A stretch of DNA of 64,000 nucleotides, taken from NCBI GenBank assembly GCA_037576195.1, contig CM075104.1, positions 27,048,211 to 27,112,210 of the forward strand, in the 5' to 3' direction. The stretch comes from Phytoseiulus persimilis. Its lineage: Eukaryota > Arthropoda > Arachnida > Mesostigmata > Phytoseiidae. Shown here piece by piece: positions 13,106-23,128 of the stretch (positions within the stretch are counted from its first letter, which is position 1; every line of letters starts with the position of its first letter). A program made the translations under genes and the position numbers. The notes under the pieces were generated by a model, which was given only the letters and a program-made list of their open reading frames with translations, ran no database searches and was not told the origin of the DNA.

Positions 13106-13960
13106 GGCTATGTGGATGAAACTCCAAAAATCCTCGGGTTCCTCCATCCGAATATGTTCGTAATCGAATCAGCCGTGCCTGTGTGGATTGAACTTCAAAA
13201 ATCCTCGGGTTCGTCTATCCGAAGATTTTCGTAATTGAATCAGCCGTGGCTATGTGGATGAAACTCCAAAAATCCTCGGGTTCCTCCATCCGAATATGTT
13301 CGTAATCGAATCAGCCGTGCCTGTGTGGATTGAACTTCAAAAATCCTCGGGTTCGTCTATCCGAAGATTTTCGTAATTGAATCAGCCGTGGCTATGTGGA
13401 TGAAACTCCAAAAATCCTCGGGTTCCTCCATCCGAATATGTTCGTAATCGAATCAGCCGTGCCTGTGTGGATTGAACTTCAAAAATCCTCGGGTTCGTCT
13501 ATCCGAAGATTTTCGTAATTGAATCAGCCGTGGCTATGTGGATGAAACTCCAAAAATCCTCGGGTTCCTCCATCCGAATATGTTCGTAATCGAATCAGCC
13601 GTGCCTGTGTGGATTGAACTTCAAAAATCCTCGGGTTCGTCTATCCGAAGATTTTCGTAATTGAATCAGCCGTGGCTATGTGGATGAAACTCCAAAAATC
13701 CTCGGGTTCCTCCATCCGAATATGTTCGTAATCGAATCAGCCGTGCCTGTGTGGATTGAACTTCAAAAATCCTCGGGTTCGTCTATCCGAAGATTTTCGT
13801 CATTGAATCAGCCGTGGCTATGTGGATGAAACTCCAAAAATCCTCGGGTTCCTCCATCCGAATATGTTCGTAATCGAATCAGCCGTGCCTGTGTGGATTG
13901 AACTTCAAAAATCCTCGGGTTCGTCTATCCGAAGATTTTCGTAATTGAATCAGCCGTGGC
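13106..13960 (+). repeat. 142-bp higher-order repeat within satellite B
   Basis: Two alternating monomer types repeat as a 142-bp dimer about six times. One type carries GTGGCTATGTGGATGAAAC. The other carries CCGTGCCTGTGTGGATTGAA and GGGTTCGTCTATCCGAAG. Successive GTGGATGAA sites (for example 13112 and 13254) are 142 bp apart. The dimers are almost identical to one another, while neighbouring monomers within a dimer differ, so this block was amplified recently as a dimer. Confidence 0.9.
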
Positions 13961-14565
13961 TATGTGGATAGAACTCCAAAAATCCTCGGGTTCCTCCATC
14001 CGAAGATTTTCGTCATTGAAAGAGCCGTGGCTATGTGGATAGAACTCCAAAAATCCTCGGGTTCCTCCATCCGAAGATTTTCGTAATTGAATCAGCCGTG
14101 GCCATGTGGATAGAACTCCGAAAATCCTCGGGCTCCTCCATTCGAAGATTTTCGTAATCGAATCAGCCGTGGCCATATGGACAGAACTCCAAAAATCCTC
14201 GGGTTCCTCCATCCGAAGATTTTTGTAATTGAATCAGCCGTGGCTATGTGGGAAGAACTTCAAAAATCCTCGGGTTCCTCCATCCGAAGATTTTCGTAAT
14301 TGAATCAGCCGTGGCTATGTGGATAGAACTCTAAAAATCCTCGGGTTCCTCCATCCGAAGACTCTCGGAGTCATCGGTGGCCGTGGCTATGTGGATAGAA
14401 CTCTGGAATCGAGAGCTCTGGGCCGGACGCTAACTATCGCACAGCCAACGGTAGCGCTGAGCCTCACTTCAGAGCGCTGTGATCATCGTGAACCCTGGCA
14501 GACATTCCTTTGTCGAGGCATCGAAGGCCGTGAGGATCTCATGGCAGAGACTAATAAATAGAGGA

Positions 14566-14780
14566 GAAAGGGTCTGGGGGATAACTGGAGGTTTCGTGTC
14601 CAAAGCCACGGATTCTGATGATATTTACGGAGGATGATCCTTAGGCCGAGCTGAGCTCTCCGCGCTATATTCAGCCCTCGCGGACTTCTCGTTGTCTTAA
14701 AACAAGATAAATAAAATGCCAAAAAAAAACTAAAAATGGTAATTCCTCGAGAACCATTGATGCTACTGCGACGAGCTTTT
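14566..14780 (+). repeat. Dispersed 215-bp repeat, left copy
   Basis: This segment matches the reverse complement of 21065-21276 along its whole length with only scattered differences. Shared landmarks are GAAAGGGTCTGGGG, GTTTCGTGTCCAAAG, TATTTACGGAGGATGATCCT and GATGCTACTGCGACGAGCTT. Homology stops at both ends, just before the SWIM-domain frame on the right. It may be a short interspersed element or the terminal part of a larger transposon. Confidence 0.85.
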
Positions 14781-14784
14781 TTTT

Positions 14785-15438
14785 TTGGATAACAAAATGC
14801 TCCACAAAGTGCCCACCCTTTGTAAGATCGTCGGATACTTGGAGAACCGCTTTGGTGGTCTATCGTGGGACAGCGATGCCTTCGAGTCTGAGATCCTCGA
14901 ACGCATGGATGCGCGACAGCATGTAGCGAATGATCTTGGAGAGCGCGTCGAACGCGAGAGATGGATGCAGATACCCACAACACTCTCGAGGATCTCAGCC
15001 CAAGAACTTACCGATTTTCCGAGATTGACGGAGCGTGAACTGGTCCTTCTCGCATCCGGGCCGTATCAGGTCAAGCTCGCTGCTTCCTATCTTGCGGACA
15101 CGATGGACGACGAGAATAACATCCAGATGAGTTTCGTCAGGGAACAGCCGAATATCGTCCGTCTCGACATTAGATCCCGTCATGTGAGTCGGAAGACCTA
15201 CCGAATATTCATCCAGCACGAACCAGACTCGAACGACGTTCAAGGGATCAGAGGACATTGGTGCGAATGTCCAAATGGGAGCCGCACAGTTGGATGCTGC
15301 TGTCATGTGACCGCGGCCATTTACTATCTGTCTTATGCCAGGTATTTAGCAACGATTCCTCGTCCAGCGGCTGGCTTGACGGAAATCTTCATGGCTGAGG
15401 ACGAAGCAGAGTCGGAAGACGATGATGCTGATGAATGA
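14785..15438 (+). pseudogene. SWIM-domain C-terminal part of a DDE transposase
   Basis: A 217-codon frame with a SWIM-type zinc finger near the C terminus: WCECPNGSRTVGCCCHV then IYYLSYARY (about residues 157-183), followed by an acidic tail rich in E and D. The upstream blocks FPRLTERELVLLASGPYQVK and AASYLADTM match the region that precedes the SWIM finger in arthropod proteins where a DDE_Tnp_4-type nuclease is joined to a C-terminal SWIM finger. The nuclease part is absent. The frame is open upstream into the poly-T that ends the 215-bp repeat, so the gene looks 5' truncated by that insertion. It is intronless and followed by AATAAA-like sequence at about 15448. It could be a decayed transposase or a captured zinc-finger gene; I favour the former. 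Confidence 0.6.
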
Positions 15439-15779
15439 AAACTTCGCAATAAAGCTTTTGCTGTCTTTAGTCTGAAATATTTTTGACTGCTGTCATCAAT
15501 CGGCGCTCAGTCGTTTCTCTCCCCACAATATTTCCTGATCTTTCCCGTTCCTCTTTCTAGCGAATCTAGGAGCTAGCGGAGCTCCTAGATTCTTCATGGA
15601 CAGGGATGCAGGTTTTTCGGGAAATCATCATTTCAAATACGAAGGCTGAAGTTGCTGTGGCACAAGAGAGATCCAACGATTGCTGGCAAGATTCCCCGTG
15701 GCGACGATGTCTTCGGAGGCTATTCGATGCCCATGATATGCTCGAACTCTCGCGTTCTCGCTCAGTTAGGTGGCGGAAG

Positions 15780-16167
15780 AGTGGTGATTCCGAGGCCCTT
15801 CTGACCATCCTTCCCTGAGTATGGAGGAGTGATTTCGAGGCCCTTCCGACCAGAGAGTGGCATGATTCGAATCCGATCTGACCACATTTCTGGGGGTGTA
15901 TGGAGGTGATTCTCAGGTCGATCTGACCATACTTTTGAGGGTCTATGGAGGTGATTCCTAGGTCGATCTGACCATACTTTTGAGGGTCTATGGAGGTGAT
16001 TCCTAGGTCGATCTGACCATACTTTTGAGGGTCTATGGGAGTGATTCCTAGGTCAACCTGATCATACTTCTGAGGGTCTTTGGAGATGATTCCGGGATCG
16101 ACCTGACCATACTTTTGGGATTCTATGGAGGTGATTCCTAGGTCGATCTGACCATACTTTTGAGGGT
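15780..16167 (-). repeat. Diverged 45-bp satellite (family A'), left part
   Basis: About eight 45-bp units, best read on the minus strand as GGAATCACCTCCATAGACCC then TCAAAAGTATGGTCAGATCG. Aligned with family A, both begin GGAATCACC and share a block AAGTATGG(T/C)CAGAT against AAGTAATGGCCAGATTGG. The array orientation is opposite to family A. The array is interrupted at 16167 by the poly-A end of the retrotransposon. Confidence 0.88.
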
Positions 16168-16420
16168 ATTTTTTTTTTTTTTTTTTGGAGTGTGGTGTGA
16201 AAAATCCCTTCGGAGACCAGAGATGGGACACGTCCGTTGCTCTGGTACTGAGGTGATTCCTCTAAAAAACACACCTATCTCCGCCTTCCGCCGACTGGGG
16301 ACTACCCGGGATATCTGTTGACAGGCGCCCTTCGTTAACATTACTTCCGGGTCGGCGGAGGCCTAACTTCACTAATTTCTGCCCTCAAATATTTACACTT
16401 CTCATTGTTTCACATCGTCT

Positions 16421-17830
16421 TTACCGCGATGGGGGTCCAGCTGTGGTCGGAGCCGGGGAGGGCACTTGCTGCTGAGGCGTCGACTTGAGTCGCGCGAGGA
16501 CTTCCTTCTTTTTGAGGACACAGGCGACCTTCCGGCTGATCCTGTCCCATTCGTTCTCGGAGGTCATCATCTGCTCTACAAGTTCCGGCACAGTGCCGCC
16601 CTGCAAGGCTGTCCGCTGTGCGCTGAATGCGGAACACGCCAATATGGTGTGGTGCGCATCATCTTCCTCTCCACTATCGCAGTAGATACAGGTCGTGCTC
16701 GGGGCTTTCCCGATCGAGTAAAGGAACTTCTGGAACGACCCGTGGCCTGTGAGCATCTGCGAGGTGTAATACGTGAGTTCTCCGAATGTCCTATAATACC
16801 ATCTTTTTACATCTGGGATACATGTGTGTGTCCATCTTCCGTGCGACGCTGTATTCCACTGCGACTGCCACTTGGCAAAGGTATCCTCCCTTATGGCGTC
16901 CTCAGTCCCACATTGCTCCTCCTGCGTATCAGAATTGTGTGGCCGTTCTTCGATTCGCTTGATTCTGTGCAACTCGGTGCGCTCGTCTGCCAGCAATGAC
17001 CATGGAATGATCCTGGCGAGAACCATAATCGCGACCGTAGAGACAGTTCGGTAGCAGCGAGCAATCCGAATCCCACTGACCCGTTGTGCTCGCTCTAGGG
17101 CCGTTCGGTTTTTCTGGAATTTGAGCGCGGCCGGCGCCCAGATCGGTGCCGCGTAGAGCGCGATCGACTGAGACACCGTGGCAAGCATCCTCCGCTGCGC
17201 CTCACTCGCTCCATGGGTACGGGGAAGGATCTTGGCTATGTCCGCCGCGGCCCTCGCCGCTCGTTCCGTGGCTGCTTTGACATGCTCCACTCCCGTCGCC
17301 TGAGACTGCAGCCTGACTCCCAGATATCTTACCGAGCGGGTCACAAGGACTGGGTGTCCCTCGATATGAAACTGTGGGATCCTTTCCGCTCTTCCCTTCA
17401 TTAGCATGACAGCTTCTGTCTTCTCCGGTGCCAGGGAGAGAGAGTTTTCCCTCATCCACTGAGATATTGCGTCTAGTGAATCTTGAGTTATTTCTTCGAG
17501 TTCCTCAATCGATCTGCTCATGGTGACTAGCGCTAAGTCATCTGCGTAGGCTATTGTTGTTGCGCCTTCCGGCAGCCTGACACGGAGTACATCGTCATAG
17601 CCGATGTTCCAGAGCGTCGGTCCGAGCACCGACCCTTGCGGGACCCCCGCTGTCATCCTGTGCGTTTTCCCTTCTTCATCGACAATGTAGCGGTCCTGGA
17701 GGTAGGATCCGAGTACCCTTCAAAGGTAGGGGGAGATGTTGCGTTTCTTGAGGCTGGTCAGAATGACGCTCCACTCAATCGAGTTGAAGGCGTTCTTAAC
17801 GTCCAAGAGAACCATGAGACATCTGTTCCG
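16421..17830 (-). pseudogene. Retrotransposon reverse transcriptase palm and C-terminal domain
   Basis: The frame opens with palm motif A (LLDVKNAFNSIEW), is interrupted by a TGA at 17720-17722, then carries AGVPQGSVLGPTLWN and the catalytic box YADDLAL. The C terminus has a CxxC...HxxxxC motif (CIYCDSGEEDDAHHTILAC) that is shared by R1 and Jockey-group elements. About 400 codons are intact after the TGA. The following 230 bp to the poly-A tail is 3' UTR. Confidence 0.9.
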
Positions 17831-17836
17831 ACGTTG

Positions 17837-18859
17837 CTAGGGTCTTTGCTTCTCTTTTTCTACTATCTTCATGACGTTCTCCAGAGCCGAAAGAGTGGAT
17901 CGGCCTTGCCTGAAGCCGAATTGGTTGTCTGAGAGCCTGCCTTCCTCCTCGAGCTCCTCCTGAAACCTTCGGTTGAGGATTGACTCGACCGCCTTCGCTA
18001 CCGTGTTCAGAAGGCAGATTGGCCGATAGGCGTCTTTTTTGCCCTGCTTCGGGATGAGTACTAGTTCAGCAGTCTTCCAAGCTTTAGGGAAGATGCCTCT
18101 TCTTAGAATTTGATCAGTCGTCTTCCTGATGACGCCGGGCCATCTCGCAAGAAGTATCTTCGTAACCTCCGGTGGGACCTTGTCCGGGCCCGGAGCCTTC
18201 CTCGGAGCCACTCTCTCGGCAGCAGCCAACACTTCCTCTTCGGTAACTGGAGGGATGTCCGCTGCGTGGATTTGAAACTCCTCCCTCTCGAAAGGGGTCC
18301 CAGCAGGGAAAAGCTTCCTCACTGCCTCAAGTATCTTATCAGTCGGTATCTTGAGTTTTCTCTTTCCCAGCTTCTCCCGGATAATTTGATAAGGAAGTCC
18401 CCAGACGTCTTCCCCGAGCCGATCCGTGAGTTCCCTCCAGCTAGCTCTTTTCGCGTCAAGTACGCCCATCTGGAATTCTTTCCTTGCCCTCGAGTACGCT
18501 GCTCGGTAGCCTTCTACCTCACCGGGGTGGGAGTCCGCATTCCTCCTCGATCTCTTGAGACTTCTCCTCGCTCTGACACATAATCTTCTCAGGTCGGCTA
18601 CCTGTTTCGTCCACCAGTGAGAGGGTCTTTTCCCCCGTATGTGTGGTGATGTCCAAGGGATCGCCTCGGAGCAAGCCGCCGTGAGGATTTTGTTGACTGT
18701 GTGCTCATCCGCCGGTAAATCTCGATCCTCGATTTCCTTACATGCTTTATCAATGTGCTCCAGGAGGACTTCTCGGTTGAGGTTTTTGATTCTCCAACTT
18801 CGATTCAGCTCCTCCGGCGTTTTGCGAGCCGCAGTGCTGATATTGTATTCTATATACAA
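17837..18859 (-). pseudogene. Retrotransposon reverse transcriptase, N-terminal part
   Basis: This continues the endonuclease frame after a single in-frame TAG. It covers the linker and the fingers of the reverse transcriptase. Typical blocks are APRKAPGPDKVPPEV, WKTAELVLIPKQGKKDAYRPI, CLLNTVAKAVESILN and NQFGFRQGRSTLSAL. The enzyme would copy element RNA at the nicked target. The frame stops at a TAG at 17837. The next conserved block (LLDVKNAFNSIEW, palm motif A) is in a different frame, so a frameshift lies near 17830. Confidence 0.88.
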
Positions 18860-18874
18860 ATGGTCGCTTAGGGA

Positions 18875-20447
18875 CTAGAGATCTTCTTGGACTTTCCATT
18901 CAGTGATATCAGCTGGGGAGGTTGTTGCCAGTAGGTCTATAAACGACGAAGATTGCGCTCTGCAGAGGGTAGGAACCGCTCCATCGTTTATGATGAAAAG
19001 TCCATTTCGTGCCAGCATCTCCTCGAGTTCCCTCCCTCTGGCATCTGTGACCGAGCTTCCCCAGATGGTTGCGTGTGCGTTGAAATCTCCAGCCACAAAT
19101 ATACGACCTCTGAGTCCGCGGATAATCCCTTCTATGTCTTGCAAGTATTCTACGAATTCTTCAAAGTCTCTGTTAGGTGAAAAATAACAGCTTAAGAGGT
19201 GAGCCTTCTCCTCCGCCAGTGTAATCCTGGTGATTCCTCTTGTCGAGCTTCTTTCTGCGATTGCGCAAGCTCCGGCGACCCATATTGCTGTGTCCCCAGA
19301 CTCATCGGCTATCCATCCTTCATCCCTTCTTCCTTTTGTTTCTGATAGCTTCTTGTTAGCCTCACTGATGACACAGATGTCAATACCCTCCCGTCCAACT
19401 CTGTCTTCTAAAATCGCAAGCGCCGCTCTTGAGCGGTTTAGGTTGATCTGGAGAGTCTTCAACATCATTGAGGGTGCGTGTTCCGACCGTTGTCCCATCT
19501 TGGTCCTATCTTTGATCCTCTGTACAATGTCCCGGTAGTTCGGGCATATTGACGAGTAGGCTGAGTGACCGACGGCTTCACAGCTGGTGCATTTCACCTC
19601 TTCTGTTTGGCAATCTTTTCCTACGTGTCCAGCTCCTCCGCATCTGTAGAATATCCTAGCTTTCGTCTCCGGCGCTGTGCAGGTATTGGCCTTATGACCC
19701 ACTCCCTGACATCTGAAGCAAATCGGCACTTCGACCCAGGACCTGATGTGGCAGAGTTGCCATCCGATCCGTATCTTGCCGATTTGGATGATTCTTTCTG
19801 CGTCAACTCTCGATAGTCTGACCAAGGCTGTTCGATCTCCTCTGAGTCCTTCTCTGATCTTTTCAACTCGGATGTACCCAGGCTCCTTGCGTCCGAGGAT
19901 CTTCCGGATTTCGCTCTCGATTTCTGCTTCATCGGTGATCAGATCCATCCGAGATATCATCACCGTAGCATTCAGGGGCGGCCCTCGGACTTCGGTGTTG
20001 AGGTTGAGGTTCTCCAGGATATACTTCGCTAACCTTTCTTGCCCTCCGCTCCTTCTTTCTCTGACTTGCAGCTGTAATTTGCCGTCTTCTGTACTCTTGA
20101 CACCGTTGATTTCGATTCCCAGCTCCCTCGAGTTGACACTGCCTCGAAGATTTTTGAGGACATCCGCGAAGCTCGCCCCATTAGCCTCTACGAGAACCGA
20201 GCCCTGGTTGTGTCTTCGGGGATTCTTTTTGACTTCTCTGCTGGCTTCCGTCCGGATCCTGTCGTAGTTTTTGTGGGCCTTGGTTGAGATATCTGCTCCC
20301 CACTTCACCTGGTTAATTACCCAGCAGGCTTCAGCGATTTTTCGGTACTTTTCCGAGTCCGCGTTGTTCGGCAGTCGGATGATAGCTTTCTCGCCTTCCT
20401 TGTGTTGAGCAATTTTGACTTTCTCGGCGATCTTGTTCAAGATTTCG
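18875..20447 (-). pseudogene. Retrotransposon gag plus endonuclease frame
   Basis: The gag part has three zinc-knuckle-like motifs: CFRCQGVGHKANTC, FYRCGGAGHVGKDC (first Cys lost) and CTSCEAVGHSAYSSIC. A gag of this kind binds element RNA. After a pair of Met codons at 19468 the same frame continues into an endonuclease. Its blocks are TLQINLNRS, ISEANK, VAGDFNAHATIWGS and FIDLLATT, matching the Exo_endo_phos_2 fold used by R1/Jockey-group elements to nick the target. No stop separates gag from endonuclease here, whereas R1 elements normally have two overlapping frames; this could be a fusion by frameshift or a one-ORF lineage. The frame ends at a premature TAG (18875-18877), after which homology continues in the same frame. 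Confidence 0.88.
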
Positions 20448-20755
20448 ACTTTTGAGGGTCTATGGAGGTGATTCCCAGGTCGATCTGACCATACTTTTGA
20501 GGATCTATAGGTGATTCCCAGGTCGATCTGACCATACTTTTGAGGGTCTATGGAGGTGCTCCCTAGGTCGATCTGACCATACTTTTGGGGTCCATGAAGG
20601 TGATTCCGGGATCGATCTGACCATACTTTTGGGGTCCTTGGAGGTGATTCCGGGATCGATATGACCATACTTTTGGTGGTCTATTGAAGTGATTCTGGGA
20701 TCGATCTGAACATACTTTTTAGGGTCTTGGTAGGTGATTCCGAGGTCGGAGAGTA
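20448..20755 (-). repeat. Diverged 45-bp satellite (family A'), right part
   Basis: About seven further 45-bp units continuing the array cut by the retrotransposon. They start with the second copy of the 12-bp target duplication. Individual units differ by several substitutions (CCTAGG, CCCAGG or CCGGGA before TCGATCTGACC). Homology fades near 20755. Confidence 0.88.
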
Positions 20756-21064
20756 TCCACGAGTTTCCAGGCGACCATTCAGGAGTGTCCACGAGAGTCT
20801 CCGGAGAACTCCACGAGAGCTTACGAGTGTGGTCGACATGTTACTTTTACCGATTTAAGTATGAAGTACCACTCCGATCTCGGTGATACTCTCGGAGTGT
20901 GCAGGGGAGGGGGGGGGGGGCAAAGAGCTACATTTTGAGACATATTACAGGGTGGCGCGACCACGGGAAAGGCTACTTCCGAGAACAAAGTCATGGAAGA
21001 AGCCGTCTGAATTTCGATCTGACTACGTCAGAGGAGGGCCCTCGTCGAGAGCTTTCCAGAGAAT
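20756..21064. other. Spacer, nothing recognised
   Basis: Contains imperfect short repeats of TCCACGAG/AGTGTCCACGAGAG at 20756-20835 and a G run at 20907-20920. No gene is supported. Confidence 0.4.
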
Positions 21065-21276
21065 AAAAGCTCGTCGCAGTAGCATCAATGGTTCTCGAGG
21101 AATTACCATTTTTAGGTTTTTTCTTGGCATTTTCTCTATCTTGTTTTAAGACAACGAGAAGTCCGCGAGGGCTGAATATAGCGCGGAGAGCTCAGCTCGA
21201 CCTAAGGATCATCCTCCGTAAATATCATCAAAATCCGTGACTTTGGACACGAAACCCCCAGACCCCAGACCCTTTC
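21065..21276 (-). repeat. Dispersed 215-bp repeat, right copy
   Basis: Reverse-complement partner of 14566-14780. Homology begins at AAAAGCTCGTCGCAGTAGC and ends at CAGACCCTTTC. The two copies enclose 6.3 kb holding the SWIM remnant, satellite A' and the retrotransposon. Confidence 0.85.
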
Positions 21277-21426
21277 GCGGATGGCAGACGGAATTCTGAG
21301 AGCCCATGAGAAAGAAGAAGTGCGATTCCCGGTTTCTGCCTGGAAATGCTTTTGAAATCGCTGATAGAATCAGAAGTTTTATGGCTATGCAGACAACGAA
21401 GTTGGGTCGATCCTTGGGTGTGAGCG

Positions 21427-21741
21427 ATGCCGAGGGCGAACAGTTTGATTGATGAAGAAAATGCGAAGATCGATGCATCTTTCGGATGTGGCCTGACACA
21501 CAGAGCTATCGGAGCTAGAATCAAGCGTTCGCAAAAGGCTGCGTCAAGTTGTCTCAAGAACCCAGATCTCTACAACCGTAAAAAAAAAAGCGCGGAGTGA
21601 GGTCCAAGCTTTCGCCGGCCGATACGAGGCGCATTTGCCGCGCTGCGTTGAACGCAACACGTTCGGGCACGCAAATCAGACGAGATCTTGCACTTTGAGG
21701 GACTCCGAGGCGCATTCTTCAGGTGATCACTGTGCAAGAAC
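21427..21741 (+). pseudogene. Tc3-like transposase, N-terminal part (split gene)
   Basis: From ATG at 21427 the frame reads a Tc1/mariner helix-turn-helix: SLIDEENAKIDASFGCG, THRAIGARIKRSQKAASS and CLKNPDLYNRKK. This resembles the first DNA-binding domain of Tc3-type transposases. A TGA at about 21598 and a frameshift follow, and further blocks continue in other frames. The coding region is then interrupted at 21741 by a MULE insertion and resumes at 23678. It is inactive. Confidence 0.78.
21734..21741 (+). repeat. Target-site duplication, left (GCAAGAAC)
   Basis: GCAAGAAC immediately precedes the left terminal repeat of the MULE and recurs exactly at 23670-23677 after the right terminal repeat. 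Confidence 0.88.
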
Positions 21742-21872
21742 GGTTACAGCCCGTTTCCCCAAATCCGATACTCCGAACCCGTTTCCCCAAAACCGTTTCC
21801 CCGACTAGAAACCCTCTCCTGATTCTGAGACCCTCCGAGTCTATGAGGCTTCTGTGTGGACCGCGGAGTCGG
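21742..21872 (+). repeat. MULE terminal inverted repeat, left
   Basis: About 130 bp, paired with 23545-23669. The outer 60 bp holds several tandem variants of CCGTTTCCCC. The inner 70 bp is nearly identical between the two ends. Confidence 0.9.
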
Positions 21873-22104
21873 CCTTTTCCCCCGACAACTAAGTCAGAGT
21901 TGTCAGGGTCGGGGTGCCTGAGCAGAGGCATGGTGCGGAAGGAGCGCCGCGAAGATGTCATCAGGGCTGAGGTGCTCGGGCGTAGGTGTGATCGGTTACC
22001 TCGCGTTTCGGGAGCAAACAACAGAGACTGTTCACAGACCTCGGGTGGTTTTCGCAAAGAGACAGTTGCTCGCGTGTTGCTCCAAGTCAACGAGGCGCCT
22101 ATGA

Positions 22105-22676
22105 TCCCTGTCCCGCTCCGACCCTAGATCATCCGCCGCACCGGGGGGACCCTCAGCGAATCAGCTGTCACGCTCCAGGAAATCCGACACCTTTCGATGT
22201 CAGACACATTTCTGCGTTCGACACCTTTCGATGTGTTCGACACCTTTCTGAATCCCCCCGGTTGGCGTCAACTGGTAGGATTCAAGATGGCGCCAGGAAG
22301 ACGAATCTGAGGGAGAGGGGAATACGGCGGCTCTACTCGTAAACATAGACATTGTGTCTCATACGCAACCCTGTACCTATTTGATCTAGAGTTCTAGGGT
22401 ACTGCGGGGCACACACTCGTATCTTGGAGGGGGAGATGCTGGACTCGATCGCTTTGTTTGTGCGACAGGGAGCCCGGGAGCCCGGAAGGGGGGTATTGAT
22501 CAGGAAGCAGATCAGCAGCGTAATCTGGGTGCCTAATCAGGAGAGCTCTTCGAGTGTTCCGTCAAACAGAATGGTTTGAACCCGCTCCGACCGTAGATCA
22601 TCCGCCGCAGCGGGGAGACCCTCAGCCAATCAGCTGTCACGCTCCGGGAAATCCGACACCTTTCGATGTCAGACAG
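22105..22676 (+). repeat. 97-bp internal direct repeat of the MULE
   Basis: The segment at about 22105-22204 (CCCGCTCCGACC, TAGATCATCCGCCGCA, AATCAGCTGTCACGCTCC, CACCTTTCGATGTCAGACA) recurs at about 22579-22676 with a few substitutions, 467 bp away. The region between also repeats the word ACACCTTTCGATGT. It may be a satellite-like subterminal array or a duplication inside the element. Confidence 0.85.
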
Positions 22677-23128
22677 AGATGCACGCTTCCTTCCGGATGA
22701 CCTGTACCGGATCTCATTATCTATTTCAAAACATCGTTTACCGTGCTGTTGCCCTGCTCATCATGAGGATCATTGATGAAACGATGGCATGTGGGTGCAA
22801 GTGATGTCCTAGTCTCCGTCCGTGATACTGAATCCCTCCATCGTAGCCCCCTCCAGCATTCGGGTTCGCGGGCCTTCTCTCACCGCCTCCTCATGATCCT
22901 CTCCCTCGTGAATCAGTCTGCTCATCCTACCACAACACTACCAGGTAACGTAGACCCCCATAGACACCAACCCTCGGCTTCAGGAATGATGGTGCTGGAG
23001 CTTGGCGAGTTACATTTGGCGGTGAAGGGTTTATTATGATTCCGCACAACTTTGCTCGCCGATATGCTCGTTATATTATCACAAAAGGGTATGAGGATTC
23101 ATATCAGGTCTCGACAAGTGACCCGAGG

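Larger units (their letters stand above)
9384..14405 (+). repeat. 71-bp satellite array (family B)
   Basis: About 70 copies of a 71-bp unit whose core is AATTGAATCAGCCGTGGCTA followed by TGTGGATAGAACTCCAAAAA and TCCTCGGGTTCCTCCATCCG. The unit is AT-balanced and shares no clear sequence with family A. The first unit (9384-9437) is in the opposite orientation. The last units, from about 14360, degenerate. Because 71 is not a multiple of three, open frames stay short, which argues that none is coding. Confidence 0.98.
16168..20447 (-). mobile_element. R1-like non-LTR retrotransposon, 5' truncated and decayed
   Basis: A 4280-bp element on the minus strand with CCHC gag, apurinic-type endonuclease, reverse transcriptase and a C-terminal Cys/His motif. 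It ends in an 18-A tail (T run at 16169-16186 on the plus strand). The 12-bp word ACTTTTGAGGGT occurs directly at both ends (16156-16167 and 20448-20459). Both copies lie in the same phase of the surrounding 45-bp satellite, so this is a clean target duplication. The gag frame runs without a start codon of its own into satellite sequence, so the 5' end is truncated. Lesions (TAG at 18875, a frameshift near 17830, TGA at 17720) make it inactive. Confidence 0.92.

Noticed and set aside
9288-14561. Short open frames with recurring peptide patterns in satellite B
   Set aside because: They mirror the 71-bp repeat and end wherever the phase shifts. There is no start context or conservation beyond the repeat.
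15566-16231. 221-codon minus frame with repeated QIDLGITSIDPQKYG
   Set aside because: It is read-through of the 45-bp satellite A' joined to flanking sequence and the poly-A tail of the retrotransposon.
18110-18583. 157-codon plus frame opposite the reverse transcriptase
   Set aside because: It is the antisense shadow of the conserved RT fingers region.
20460-20668. N-terminal 70 codons of the retrotransposon gag frame
   Set aside because: They translate satellite A' beyond the target duplication, so they are not part of the element.
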